A stretch of 64,000 nt of DNA from Manis javanica (Eukaryota > Chordata > Mammalia > Pholidota > Manidae). The stretch is taken from the NCBI RefSeq assembly GCF_040802235.1, contig NC_133170.1:9005001-9069000 (forward strand). Direction: 5' to 3'. This document shows positions 12,760-25,099 of the stretch, in pieces. A program made the translations under genes and the position numbers. Position 1 is the stretch's first letter. Each line of letters opens with the position of its first letter. The notes under the pieces were generated by a model that worked only from the letters and a program-made list of their open reading frames with translations, searched no databases and was not told the DNA's origin.

Positions 12760-13260
12760 CAGATCTGATGAGGTGATTTTGCAAACTGGGCAACTAATTT
12801 AGCAAGTAAGCCCAGGTATAAACAACACAGTAAAAGGCAAGAAGGATTCCACCTTAAAGATAAGATTGCATTTTAATACCCAAGAAGTTAAGACATTAGA
12901 AATTCTTAACTTACTGTGTAGCAAACAATACTTCAGCCCACCTTGGGGGCTGAGCGGGTGGCCTTGTTTCATATGCCCCCAGACCAACATGCTGACATCT
13001 CAGGGAGAAATCATCAGAGCAGGAAGTTACTTGTGTTAAGTTAATTCTAAAATATTCTGGGACCACTTAATAAGTCCACACCCCTAAGCTTTTTTACATG
13101 TTCTCAAAAAATCCTCAACTGCCTATAAAACCCCTAGACAACGCACCACCCTAGACTCTCTTGTCCCCTCCTGGCATGAGCCAGGAGCTCTGTCCTTTCT
13201 CTTCATGTCTAAATAAATAAAAAGTTGAGAATCCCACCATTGGACTATTAACAATACCAC
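12760..13260 (+). mobile_element. Solo LTR, class I endogenous retrovirus type
   Basis: It has LTR architecture: TATA region CTGCCTATAAAACCCC (about 13119-13134), a typical leader with CTCTTGTCCCCTCCTGGC and AGCCAGGAGCTCTGTCC, then a polyA signal AATAAATAAAAAG near 13210. No retroviral coding sequence adjoins it. The family name and exact ends are not resolved. Confidence 0.6.
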
Positions 13261-14590
13261 AGATCCTGAATGTACTGTAATAAAGCACCTTCTTTTCTTC
13301 TCTACTTAACTGTATTTGAGAGCATTGCAGATTGTCTTACTATATTCAAACAACATAGAATTAATGTGCATAAAACAAACACTTACTGTCAACCAAAATT
13401 CTAGCTCTTGACGGTACACATTTGGAAATCATTCCATACTTCTGTTGTGGAATCTCCCATCCCTTAGCAGGCATAGAGTTTGCATATCTTCAAAATTAAA
13501 ACCACTTTAAACTTTATAATCTCTGCAGATCATTTGTTTTGTTAAGGCATACCATGCTGGTTTCATCAACCCATCCCATCTTTGCCTTCAGGCAGACATT
13601 TGCAGTTGTTGGCCCCCAGGTGCTAAAGAATCCCTGTGCTTCCCAACACGCCCCCTAAAGAAAAAAAAACCTCCAGGAAGTCTGCAGGTGCAAGTGTGTT
13701 TTCGGGGAAATTAATGACGGATTGCATATTCAAATAGGTGATTATGTGTTTGCACTGATGTAGTTCTGGCCTTAAATACACAGAACATGAACTCAGAGCC
13801 TTTTCTTGGTACTGGTGATCGATGGAGTTACCCTCTCTCTTGGCCAAAATATGTATCTTTAAGAATGCTGACTGAGGTATTGAGGAAATGAGTTTTCTAG
13901 GGAAAAAAAACAAACATCTCATGAATCCTAGTAAAGGACCACGGACACCAGAGAGAATAAATGCGCTGATGCTGTTGCCCCCATCAGTCTGGACCCCAGC
14001 CTATGCTGAGTCAGGATGGGCAGGGCTGTTTTGTTCCCAAAGCAGAAGACAATGTGAAGTGGATGGCTTGGCCCCAAGACCCAGATGCCCAAAGCCACTG
14101 ATGGCCACATGCTTCTTCACAAATTTTTGTTCTTTAATCTTTTGGTTATTTTCTTCTTTTCTGTTCATTCAAGAATCAACTCTTATACTTTAATCACAAT
14201 ACTCCCTATAGACTTACTCCCAGCAACTACTAGAAATATGATTCATCCTCTAGACATGGGCAAGGTTGAATTACCTATATCAAATCTAAGGAAAAAATCA
14301 CTTGGTTATCCTAAGAAGGGATATATGGATCATGTTTCATTTAAGTAATTTCTTATCTCAGTCGTTGCTGTAACTAAGTGTGAATCACTCCAGAGCCACT
14401 TTCACTCCACAAGATTCTACAAATAACTATCCAAGAAAAAGAGTTGAAGGCCTTTCACTGGAGATAGCAAACAATATATGATCACAGACAACTGAATAGG
14501 GATACAGATCTAGATTCATCATTTCCCTGAGAAATAATGACCTATCCTTCTACTTAAACTCAGCGGCTGGAGGGGAGATTGACAGATGAA
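13261..14590. other. Intergenic DNA, nothing recognised
   Basis: No gene or clear repeat. Confidence 0.5.
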
Positions 14591-15005
14591 AACGGCCCTG
14601 CTGGCAGCTTGCTGGTGAGGAGGTACTAAGAATTGAAATGTAAATCACACTTCCCAAACGCCATGACACACAAAACAGACAGACTGAACCAAAGTATGAC
14701 ATGAAGACTAACTAAGCTCAAGCTCTCTTAACTCCAGCTCATTCACACCCAATTCCTTTAGTAGTAACTCCATATGGATTCATGGGCTCCAAAGATAAGG
14801 CCATTGGGTGCTCCAGTAGCTCACCCAGTTTGCACACTCTTGAGCTATCCCTGCAAAGACTTTCCTACGACACTTCTGCCCCGCTACGACACACCTTACC
14901 TTGTTGTTCCCTGTTGAGGCGACTCACTATTTCCATGATAGGCTTTTCCTTTTCCTGCAGCAACTAATAAAGCCTAACTTTGTTTGACTAAGTTATGTTC
15001 CCTTT
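14590..15005 (+). mobile_element. Possible degraded LTR
   Basis: The 3' part CTGCAGCAACTAATAAAGCC has the look of an LTR polyA region, preceded by C/T-rich, CpG-bearing sequence. No diagnostic ends. Confidence 0.25.
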
Positions 15006-15044
15006 AGTCTATGGACTTTAACCTAAGTACACATGGAAGGGAGT

Positions 15045-15296
15045 ATGCTATAATATTATGGTTAAGAGAATGGACTCTAGAACCAAATTGCCCAGGTTCA
15101 AATCCCAATCTACTACTTAGCAGTTGAGTGACCTTGGCCAGATTACTTAATTCCTCTGTGCTTCAGTTTTCTTCATGTGTGAACTGGAGATAATAATTGA
15201 ATCTACTACGTAAGTTTGTGGTGAAGATCGAATGAGTTAATATATATATAAAATGCTTATAAATAATGCCAGGCACATAGTAAGTTGTTTTTACCA
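15045..15296 (+). mobile_element. MIR SINE, nearly full length
   Basis: TATGGTTAAGAGAATGGACTCTAG, GCCCAGGTTCAAATCCCAATC, GAGTGACCTTGGCC, TTCCTCTGTGCTTCAG and GCCAGGCACATAGTAAG follow MIR from the A box to the tail. Confidence 0.9.
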
Positions 15297-15299
15297 TTA

Positions 15300-16258
15300 G
15301 AGGTAAATCAAACATTTGATAATCATCAGGGAAATGCAAATCAAACTATGATGAGCTATCACCTCACACATGTTAGAATGGCTTTTATCAAAAAGATAAG
15401 AAATAACAAGTGTTGAGGAGGTTGTAGAGTAAAGGGGACTCTGTGCACTGTTTGTTAGAATGTATATGGTGCAGCCACTGTGGAAAACAGTATGGAGATT
15501 CCTCAAAAACTTAAAAATACAACTACAATATGATCTAGCAATTCTACTTCTGGAATATGTATCCAAAGGAAACAAAAACAAATTAACTTGAAAAGATATC
15601 TGCACCCTCATGTTCTTCGCATCATTATTTAAAATAGCCAAGATATAGAAGCAACCTAAGTGTCCCTGAATAGATGAATGAATACAGATAGATGAATGGA
15701 TAAAGAAAATTATATATATATTTATATATATAAATATATATATGTATGAATATTATCCAGCCACTGAAAAAAAGGAAATCTTGCCATTTGTGACAACGTG
15801 GATGAAACTTGAGGGCATTATGCCAAGTGAAATAAGACAGAGAAAGACAGATACTTATGATCTCACTTATATATGGACAAACAAACAGAAAAAAAAGAAA
15901 ACTCACAGATACAGAGGACAGGTTGCCAGAGGCAGGGGATGGGGGTGGGCAAAGCGGGTGCAGGTGGTCAAAAGGTACAATTTCTAGTTATAAAATAAGT
16001 AAGTCCTGAGGAGGTAATGTATAGCACGGAGACTATAGTTAATAAAACAGTACTATATATTTGAAAGTTGCTAAGAAAGTAGATCTTAAAAGTTCTCATC
16101 ACAAGAAAAAAAAACTGTAACTATGTGAGGTGATGGACGTTAACTAAACTTACTGTGGTGATCATTGTGCCGTATATAAAAATAGCAAATCATTATGCTG
16201 TACACCTGAAACTAATATAATGTTATATGTCAATTATATTTCAATTTAAAAAAAAGAG
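15300..16258 (+). mobile_element. L1 3' fragment, sense orientation
   Basis: ATCAGGGAAATGCAAATCAAA, CAGCCACTGTGGAAAACAG and TATGAATATTATCCAGCCACTG follow L1 ORF2 C-terminal sequence. The residual frame at 15742 includes FVTTWMKLEGIMPSEI. The 3' UTR follows (CTGTACACCTGAAACTAATA) with a terminal A run at 16249-16256. Frameshifts break ORF2. A (TA)n tract occupies 15709-15742. Confidence 0.9.
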
Positions 16259-16339
16259 TTTAGAAGTCAGAATCACTCGGTGAAAATTCTCTAGGCAAAG
16301 AAAAAATTAATCCTAGAAAAGTACAGATTGAATGGAACA

Positions 16340-16840
16340 AAAGAGGAAGTCTCCCTCTTGGACATCATCTTGGGCTGAATTATGTTCCCATAACAGGCAT
16401 GCACAGCAAATGGCACTCCCTGGCTGCTTAAAAACAATTCCCAATTCCCTTTTCACTGGCCACCTCCCGCCATGGTCTGGAGAGCCATCTACTCACATCC
16501 CCAGACTTCCGTGCAGCTAGGGCAGAAGGCCAAGTTCTCGCCAAAGGAAACAAGAAGTCTCCTGGGACAGATTTTTCTTTCTAGATTACAAAAAAAAAAG
16601 AACCCTTCACTCTTGATCTTGCCTGAATGTGAATGCAATGCCTGAAACTGTGCTGGTTTTATGCATGAGGAAGAAAGCAGGCCTATGAGGATGGTGGGAG
16701 ATAAAGGCAGAACCGATCTGAATCCTTGATGGCACTGCAGAGCTACTGAGCCAGTGCCAGCAGACACCTAACTTCAGATTTCTTGTCATGAGAGAGGAAA
16801 AAAGCACCTATTATTTAATCTGCTATCAATCAGATTTTTT
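16340..16840 (+). mobile_element. Degraded LTR-like repeat (MaLR type likely)
   Basis: CTTCCGTGCAGCTAGGGCAGAAG, CCAAGTTCTCGCCAAAGGAAAC and TCAGATTTCTTGTCATGAGAG follow a common mammalian LTR consensus (GCAGCTAGG..GTTCTGGCCAATGAGA..CTTCTTGTTATGTGAG). Strongly diverged. Confidence 0.4.
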
Positions 16841-17269
16841 TATGTTGTTTGCCCCAAAAGCAGTGCTATCAGACACAACATGTATTCAGAGACTTTTATG
16901 TATATGCATGTGGAGAATTAATATCAATGCTTGCCTGTGTCCCATCTGTCCTAATAATGAGTCCCTCACACTCCAGGGTTGTACAAATTAAATACTTATC
17001 AGAATCACCTGGAAATCTTTTAATAAATAGAAGTTATTGCAACTAATACCCAGAAATATTGCTTCAGGAGATGAGAGGAGCAGCCTGACCTGGTGCTCAC
17101 GGCTTGGCAGCCACATCAAGATCCATCCTATCTCAAGAGCTAAGTGAGTGATCTGAGACAGTCCCTTTCTAAAAGAATGAAGAAAGTCTAATAGCTATGA
17201 ACACTCTGTAGCTATAACCCAAGACAATTCAGGCAATCAAGAAAGGAGCACACACTGTGGGACTCTGTT

Positions 17270-17390
17270 TCTTAATCTAGGGTCTTTGGAGCCCACCCCA
17301 ATGATACTGAAGCAGATATTCTGAGGTTGGGACCCAGCCTGGCAGTTTAATCAAACATTAAACAGATTCACGATTCCTCTCCTCCAGATG
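17270..17390 (+). mobile_element. MER5A-like hAT fragment
   Basis: GGACCCAGCCTGGCAGTTTAA and nearby sequence resemble the GGCCCAGCAATCTGTTTTAA part of MER5A. Short and diverged. Confidence 0.35.
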
Positions 17391-17394
17391 ATTT

Positions 17395-17950
17395 TACAGA
17401 CTGTCATTCATTCCTTCAACAATATTTCTAAGACACAGGATCAGTCACCACATACCAGGCATTGTTCCAGGTACTGGGCTCCCAGCTGTGAACAAGAGAG
17501 ACCAGACCTTTACCCTGTGTGGCCTACATGGTGGTGGGGGTGGAGTAGGGAGACAGGCAAATCAACAGAGAAAGGAACAAATCAATAAGAATTTCACATA
17601 GTAGTTTCTATAAAGAAAACAAAACATGACGATGGTCATGGGGCATGTCCACTTGGGACGGGAGGAAGCAGTCAGGGAAGGACCCACTAAAGAGGTGCCA
17701 CTGAAGCTTAGTTCTGAAACAACAAAGAGGGCCAACCTTGCAATGAACTGGGAGGCCAGACTGCCAGGAAGCCACAGGCAAAGGCCGTGAGTAGGAGTGC
17801 GCTGGCGTAGGTGGGAACGGAAACAAAGCCAGCTTAGAGGGAGAGGAAAGAGGAGATTGGAGAAGAGACGCAGGCTCTCAAGTCGCAAAGAAATACTGCA
17901 TTTATGGGAAGCCAGTGAAAGGATCCTTTGGAACAGTTTCTCTATGCCAT
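17395..17950 (+). mobile_element. Ancient mammalian LINE 3'-type repeat
   Basis: CATTCATTCCTTCAACAATATTT, CCAGGCATTGTTCCAGGTACTGG, GAACAAGAGAGACCAGACC, GGTGGGGGTGGAGTAGGGAGACAGGCAAAT and the later GGCAAAGGCCGTGAGTAGG follow the consensus over about 550 bases. Old LINE class; the name is not resolved. Confidence 0.6.
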
Positions 17951-18049
17951 AAATTAGTTAATAATGGAATTAGGCTCAATCATCTATAAGTCACGCAGAA
18001 GATTAAGGAAGAATGGGGCAATTGAACCATTAGAAAAATGTATTTTTCT

Positions 18050-18265
18050 TTAAGCTCTTCCTACTAAAATTGTGGTTCATGGGCCAGCAGCGTCTGCATG
18101 ATCTGGGAACTTATTGGAAAGGCAGAATCATGTTGAGTGATCCTTAACAGAGCAAATGCAGAATCTAAGGCCATTCTCTAGACTTCCTAAATCAGAATCA
18201 TATTTTAGTATCACCCCCCAGGGGGTTCCTGTGCGCACTGACGCTTGAAAAGTATTGCTACAAGC
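18050..18265 (+). mobile_element. MER5A-like hAT transposon
   Basis: AAATTGTGGTTCATGGGCCAGCAGCGTCTGCATGATCTGGGAACTT and CTAAATCAGAATC are typical MER5A segments, with an internal insertion of about 60 bases. Confidence 0.7.
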
Positions 18266-18267
18266 CA

Positions 18268-18380
18268 GAGGTCATCAAACTTGGCTGTACATTGGAATCG
18301 CCTTGGAGGCTTAAAAACACTGTGACTGGGTCCCAACATCAGAGATCTGATTTGACTGGGGGACAGATGTGGGAGGTGGA
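18268..18380 (+). mobile_element. MER20-like hAT fragment
   Basis: CATCAAACTTGGCTGTACATTGGAATCGCCTTGGAGGCTT follows the 5' end of MER20. Confidence 0.7.
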
Positions 18381-18439
18381 GGGGACATCAGGATGTGGGA
18401 GGACAAGCTCAGCAAGCATCAAGGCCTGATCGTTAAACA

Positions 18440-18608
18440 TCGGGGTGCAGAAGATCACCTGGGAAGCTCAAACAAATGCGGATTCTCCAGCCCTCCGCAA
18501 AGATTCTGATTCAGAAGCCAGAGAGGGGTTTCAGGAACCTGCATTTTTAACTAGCACACAGGATTCTGGTGTAGGTGGCCCACAGACCACAGTTTGAGAA
18601 ACACTGCA
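18440..18608 (+). mobile_element. MER5A/MER20-like hAT fragment
   Basis: ATCACCTGGGAAGCTCAAACAAATGCGGATTC, GATTCTGATTCAGAAGC, ACCTGCATTTTTAACTAGCAC and CAGTTTGAGAAACACTGC match this family from interior to right terminus. Confidence 0.7.
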
Positions 18609-19170
18609 TTAAGAAACCGTGGAAGGAAAAAGACAGAAACACTCTGAAATGAGGATGCCAACTAATTTGGTTTCTGATTGGTGTGTATCTCTGGGTAAAT
18701 CTACTTAGTGACTGCACAGCTTCTAAAACCGTAATAAAATAATGTAGATTTCTGATGATTATCAACAAGATCAGAGATATCCTCCTGTCAGAAATGATGC
18801 TGGCTGTAAAGATTCTATAAAACATTATATAATATAAAAGGGGCCACATCATGCACAAGCCTGTGTCAAGGAAACCTTGCATGTAGGGAGAAATTTCTTC
18901 CCAGGCTAGGGGAGGAAGTTTGCTTTTAAGCCACATGCTACCTATTGGCTGACAACTAAATCAAGGAGGTCTTTATCATTTTGGAGAGTCTAAAAAGCAG
19001 GATAATACCAACAATAGCAATTGCATTTGCCTTTCTCCTCTCTGGTTAGCCAGCTCTTCCCAGCTCTCTGAGATTCCCACCTTTCCCAAGATTCTGTGGA
19101 GCACTCCACCTCCAGGGCTTTCCTCTTGTCCAGCTTTTAGTGGGCTCTGAGCCTGCTTATTACCTGATTC
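18609..19170. other. Intergenic DNA, nothing recognised
   Basis: No supported gene or repeat. Confidence 0.5.
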
Positions 19171-19174
19171 ATTA

Positions 19175-19345
19175 CTGTTTCATTCCTTGTTAACCGTCTT
19201 GTATGTGATAGTTTCATTTTCTCCATTGTTAAACTGCTTGAAGACCAGGATCATGTCCTTCTAATATTTTTATTTCCCACAGTGCCTAGAACATTGCTGA
19301 ACACACAATAGAAGCTTAGCAAATAGCTGTTTGGTTGAATAATGA
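19175..19345 (+). mobile_element. L2 3' end
   Basis: AAACTGCTTGAAGACCAGGATCATGTCC, CACAGTGCCTAGAACATTGCTG and TTTGGTTGAATAATGA follow the L2 tail. Confidence 0.75.
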
Positions 19346-19604
19346 CAATGAATACTTTGTAACATCTTCCTGAATTGTTTCATTGATCGTGATTAGTGAT
19401 CGTTAACATAGCAAAGGCACAATCATTACTGGGAAATTCTAAATATTAAGCTGTTCATCACTATTAAACTGTATTAAAATAGCAAGAAGAATAGCAACCA
19501 AGAAGTTTTATTGCACTTTATAGTTTTTCAAAGATTTTATGGGAATTGCATCCTTTAATCCCCAGGACAACCTTGTGACAAAGGTTAGAAAGAAGTTTTG
19601 TTTT

Positions 19605-21845
19605 TGTTTTTTAAATTATTATGGTAAGAACAATTAATACGAGATCCATCCTCTGGACAAATTTTTAAGTGCACAGTATAGTAGTGCTAACTACAGGCAC
19701 CAAGTTGTACAAGAGATTTCCAGAATTTACTCGCTTACATAAATGAAACTATTTACCTGTTGAACAGCCGCTCCTCATTTGGCCCAACCCCCAGTCCCTG
19801 GCAATCACCATTCTACCTCTATTTCTATGAGTTTGATTATTTTAGGTACCTTGTATAAATGGAATCACACAGTATTTGTCCTTCTGTGACTGGCTTATTT
19901 CAGTTAGCATAATGTCTTCTAGGTTCACCCAAGTTGTCCCACATGGCAGGATTTCCTTTTTTTTAAAGGCAAATAATATTCCATTGTGTGTAAATACCAT
20001 ATATTCTTTATCCATTTCTATGTAGATGGAAATTTATGTTATCCGTATCTTGGCTATTATGAATTATACTTCAATAAACATGGGAGTGTATATATGTCTT
20101 CAAAGTACAGATTTTAATTCTTTTAGATATATACCCAGAAGTAGGATTGCTGGATAATATGGCAATTCTATTTTTAATTTCTTCAGGAATCTTTATATTT
20201 TTTTCCATACTGAACAGCAGTCTATTTCACCTTCCCACCAACAGTGTACAGGGGTTTCAATTTCTCCTTATTCTTGCTAAAACTTACCTTTTTTGTTGTT
20301 GTCGTAGTTAACCATTCCAGTAGGTGTGAGGTGATATCTCATTGTGGTTTTGATTCGCATTTCCCTGATGATTAAGGATATCGAACATCTTGTCATATAT
20401 TCATTGGCCATTTGTATGCTTTCTTTGGAAACATGTCTACTCGAGTCCTTTGCCCATTTTTAAAAATCAGGCTATATATATATGTATGTATTTAGCTAAT
20501 GAGTTTAGGAGCTTTTTGTTTATTTTGGATATTAATCACTTATTGAATATCTTGTTTGCAAATATTTTCTTACATTCTTTAGGTTGTTTTCTTACACCAT
20601 TGATTATTTCCTTGCTGTGCAGAAGTTTTCAGTTTGATATGATCTCACTTGTCTATTTTTACTTCTGTTGCCTGTACTTTTGGCATCAGACCCAAGAAAT
20701 CATTGACAAACCGATGTCATTAAGCCTTTCCCCTATACGCTTCCAGGAGTTTTACAGTTTCAAGTCTTATATTTAAATCTTTAATCCATTTTTAATTTAC
20801 TTTTGTGAATGGTGTAAGATAAAGGTCCAATTTCATTTTTTGAATGTGGATATCCCGTTTTCCCACCATATGTTGCAGAGATCATCTTTTCCACATTGTC
20901 TATGCTTCGTTCCCTTGTCAAAGACCAGTTGGCTGTATATGCATGGGTTTATTTCTGGGATCTCTGTTCTGTTTCATTGATCTATATTTCTATCTTTATG
21001 CCAGTACCATACTGTTTTAACCACTGTAGCTTTGTAATAAATTTTGAAATCAGGAACTGTGATGCTTCCAGCTTTGTTCTTCTTTCTCAAATTACTTTGG
21101 CTATTTGAGGGTCTATTGTGGTTCCATATTAATTTCAGGATTGTTTTTTCTATGTCTTTGAAAAATGTCATTGAGGTTTTGTTAGGTATTGCATTGAATC
21201 TGTAGATCACTTTGGGTAGTATGGACATTTTTAACAATTTGAGGCCTTCCAATCCATGAATACATAATGCCTTTCCATTTATTTATCTTCTTTAATTTCT
21301 TTCATCAACATTTTGTAGTTTTCAGTATACAAGTCTTTCACCTCCTTGGCTAGGTTTTTTCTTTCCTAAACATTTTATTCTTTTAATGTTATGGGATACT
21401 TTCTTAATTTCCTTTTCAATAGTTTGTGGTTAGTATATAGGAATTATTTTTGTATGTTTATTCATATCCCACAACTGAATTTGTTTATTAGTTCTAATAG
21501 TTTTGTTTGTAGGGTGTTTAGAGTTTTTTTACCTATATGATCACTATATCTGCAAGTGGAGATTATTTTACTTCTTCCCTTCCAGTTTGGATGCCTTTTT
21601 TCTTTTTCTTGCCTAATTGCTAGGCTAGGATTTCTAGTACTACAGTGAGTAGCAGTGGTGAGAGTGGGGCATCCTTGCCTTATTGCTGATCTTAGAGGGA
21701 AAGTTTCGGCTTTTCACTGTTGAGTACGGTATTAGAACTATGGGCTTTTCATATAGACCTTTATTATATTGAGGTAAATTCCTTCTACATCTAGTCTGTA
21801 GAAAGTTTTTATTATAAAAGAATATTGAATTAAGAGTTTTTTCCC
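19605..21845 (-). mobile_element. L1 fragment, antisense, about 2.2 kb (ORF2 3' half and 3' UTR)
   Basis: Read on the minus strand this is L1 ORF2 from the C-terminal third into the 3' UTR. Plus-strand landmarks are GGCTTATTTCAGTTAGCATAATG, ATTGCTGGATAATATGG and GTAGGTGTGAGGTGATATCTC. A minus frame at 20974-21252 retains [19 protein letters not shown] and [20 protein letters not shown]. Stops and frameshifts are frequent, so it is long dead. It is older than the 9.6 kb insertion, and no target duplication is visible. Confidence 0.9.
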
Positions 21846-22339
21846 TCCTCAATATGTAGTTGACCACACTGGGGCTCAGAGAGCTTTGTTAATCAGGATG
21901 CCACTGGCCTATATAGTGCCTGTGTATGAATTGGAAAAGATTACCCTTTCTCTAGAGGGAAGCAGCTGGGATGCTGATTTGGTGATTGGAATGCCCCCTC
22001 TGCCTCACCTAGGTGACCTTGGGAAGGCCATAACTTCAAATCGTGGCAGAAGTTTTATTTGCGAGAACTCAGCCATCATCTCTTGACACATCAAAACAAA
22101 GAGCAAAGGCTTAGTGCTCTTTCCACCACCCACAGTGGCTGGGCCAGAGTATACTTGCTTGGGTCCTTAAGAAGGCAAAAGAGCAAAATTTCCAGTCTAT
22201 AACCAGCAAAGTGAATAGAAGAAAAACAACTTTGCCCAGCATAGATTTTGCAACTGGAAAACAGTAGGGGAAGACATACCAGCCAGTCACTCTATCTTGA
22301 GAAAAAGTGATTGATTGGGACAAACTGCAAAACTGGCCA
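21846..22339. other. Intergenic DNA, nothing recognised
   Basis: No gene or repeat I can support. Confidence 0.45.
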
Positions 22340-22775
22340 TGACACACGATAGCTCCTCCTCCATCAAGAAGAGTTCACTCCCCCACCCCTTGAGTTTGGC
22401 CTGGCCTTGTGACTTACCTCCATCAAAAGAGTGTGGAGGAAGCTACGACATAAGAGTTCTTCACCTGGGCCTCCACAGGCCTCACAGCTTTCAGACTGTT
22501 GGTTGGTAAGAGGTATACGGCCCAGTCACCCCCATACTCCCCATCAACAGTGAGAGAATCACCAGAAACAGGAGTGAGGCCATGTTCACTCACACACAGT
22601 CTCAGCCCAGCCACCAGCTGACCACAGACATGAGTGAGTCCAGCTACTCAGGTGTCTGCTTCAGATCAGCAGAAGCATATCACAGACTAATAGCTCATGA
22701 GCAATAATGAATGGTGGTTGTTTTAAGCCACTATGTTTTAGGTGCTTTGTCTATAGGAAAAGTTAACTGATACAA
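22340..22775 (+). mobile_element. Degraded LTR-like repeat (MaLR class likely)
   Basis: CTTGTGACTTACCTCCATC, AGACTAATAGCTCATGAGCAATAATGAATGGTGGTTGTTTTAAGCCACTATGTTTTAGGTG follow a frequent mammalian LTR-type 3' consensus (TGGTTGTTTTAAGCCACTAAGTTT). Diverged; the family is not resolved. Confidence 0.45.
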
Positions 22776-23729
22776 TTTAGTGTGGAAGCTAAAATGCTAA
22801 CTGCAAATAGTAACAGCCATTGCAATTCTAAAGAACAAAAAGACACTGCATGGCATAGAAATTGCTTATCACATCGGTTTTTTATATCATACTCTCAGAG
22901 TTGGTAGTTGTCATTAGCAGTATATTTAAAAAAGAAGACAATGAACAGAATACACTGTATGTATAATAGCTTGTGTTTGAAAAGTACAAGCAGAAAAATC
23001 CCAAGTAGCTACAGAGGCATCAACCATTTGATTTATCGATGACAGAATCCTTGTGGCTCGCTACTCCTGCCAGCGCATCCTTCCTAGAAAACTAAGCTGG
23101 TAATGAGAATAGATGAGGGCGGCTCTTCTTGAAATGACTGGACTCAGCTATTTCAAGCTTGGCTATAACCCTTAACCTATATTCACGTCCCATCACAATG
23201 GAACTTCACTTATAATTTTTATAGCGTGAAATGAGATTTTGCTTTGAAGGCCAAGAGAAAAAAACAAAGAGAAAGGGATAAAATTGTTAGACCAACACCC
23301 ATTCAATACTGAAGACTTGCATGCTTCAGCATGTGTCCTCTGACCTTTCTTCCAAACCTCAAACCACCTCATATTTTCTTGGCAGAGGGCAGAAGAAAGG
23401 ATAGGGGAATGTGTAAAGGATAGAACCCATGTCCATAGCGGACACGATGACCATTTTAGAAAATAACTATATGATGTAAGTATTTCATAAAGAAAGTTGC
23501 CCTGAAGATGAGGTATCTAATTAAGTATATATGTATTTTTAGTACCTTAGGAAATCTATGAGTAAAGAAAAATTAAGTATGAATGCAGATCCTTTTTAAG
23601 CTCCCAGAAATAACCTTGAATCCATATTGCCCTTCTGGGAATATGCTGGGGTCCATGGATCATTTAAAACTAATGGAGCCACAGCATCTTCCACTTCCCC
23701 ACACTACTAGTTTCATATGGCCCCTGAAA
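22776..23729. other. Intergenic DNA, nothing recognised
   Basis: No supported feature. Confidence 0.5.
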
Positions 23730-23990
23730 TACAAACTCCTAAAACTGAAATCCAAGACCTCCCACTATTTAACTCCACTGTACCTTTCCTATAATGCCCA
23801 TCAATGTGCAACTCCTCCCTTTCCCCAAACATTGGAGATGCTTTTCTGCTTCCATACTAATTTTTCGGCTAAGAACATCTTCCCCAGTTACCTCTACCTA
23901 CTAAAAACAGCAACTAACCTTGGAAATCTATCTCAAATGTCATCTCTTTATTGAAGAACGGCTACTTTTCTACAATTTGGGATATTCTTA
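23730..23990 (+). mobile_element. L2 fragment
   Basis: CCTCCCACTATTTAACTCCACTG, TGCTTTTCTGCTTCCATAC and GAAATCTATCTCAAATGTCATCTCTTTATTGAAGAACGGC resemble the L2 3' region (CTCAAATGTCACCTCCTCCATGAAGCC). Confidence 0.55.
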
Positions 23991-23999
23991 TATCCTGGG

Positions 24000-25095
24000 T
24001 CTCATCTCCCCACCAAAGAAATTAGAAATCATATCCCCAGATTCCTTTATAGTTAGGAAGAAGCCATGTGACTGAGTTTAGCCAAACAGGAGTACCCACT
24101 TGATGCACTGATACAAAAAAGAACAAAATGAGAGGCGACTGTGCTGAGAGGAAAGAACCGTCTAGCAAGTATCATAGAGGTATCTAGTTTTTCAGTGACA
24201 ATGGGATCTGAGCTTCTAGTTACTATCCTTCACTGAATGAATCTCAGATGCACCGTTATTTCACATACCTCTAATTTTTCATATTGTCAATCAAACTATG
24301 ATGTAGTATGTTCTTAAAACTTAGAATTTTTATTTTGTACTTACTGAAAAAAGACATATAGACATGAGCTTTTCATAAAATATATTGGTTAAGTTATTCA
24401 CATGCAGAACCTGACTTTTCTGAATGACTTTCAGACTCAGAATCAACCATGGCCATGTTTTGGCACCAATAACATCATTTGTGCCATCAGGACTGTTAGA
24501 GATGCAGCATTTCTGAAAAGAGTGCCCCACTACTGTGCCTAGGAATTTCTTCTAAGACACTAGAGTCAATTCTCTGAGTTTTGATGCACATCAACAGGCA
24601 AAGATAGTTATATCATGACTGCCGCTAGGTCAAGAACAATTGTGAAATCAAGTCCAATGTTAGAGCAGTACATATGTTAGGGGGAAAAAAAGTGTCTTAG
24701 AAAACAGTGAAATGTGCTCCATCTCCACTGGCAATTCCAGAGTTGTGGATCACTCTCCTTTGCTGTATGTCAGAGTCCATCCAGTGAAAAGCTGGATGGT
24801 GACACCTAAAGGACCATAAACTGGGACAACTACCTCTATCCCTGGCCACCTGTCCTACAGTTTCCACCAGCCTACCACATAAGACTCTGACACAAATTCA
24901 AAGTCATTTACTGAGGGGTTATAATATGCAGTTCAGAAGAAAGGAATTGCGCTCCAATTAAATCAACACTGACATCCACATCTGCCCAGTCTCATGGCAT
25001 CTGGGTGAAAGGTAAATTTCAGGTTCCTGGCAAGGCGAAGACGGGCTCTCCCAGACCACAGATGGCTGGTGAGACCTATGGATGTGCCGGTTTCC
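24000..25095. other. Intergenic DNA; weak LTR-like remnant at its start
   Basis: TTCCTTTATAGTTAGGAAGAAGCCATGTGACTGAGTTTAGCCAAACAGGAG (24043-24093) resembles the same LTR segment seen at 16.5 kb. The remainder shows nothing recognisable. Confidence 0.35.
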
Positions 25096-25099
25096 TCAC

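Noticed and set aside
11780..13260. Two LTR-like segments as the two ends of one provirus
   Set aside because: The two are not similar to each other and no retroviral coding sequence lies between them.
20390..20776. 128-codon + strand frame
   Set aside because: It is the antisense of an L1 ORF2 fragment.
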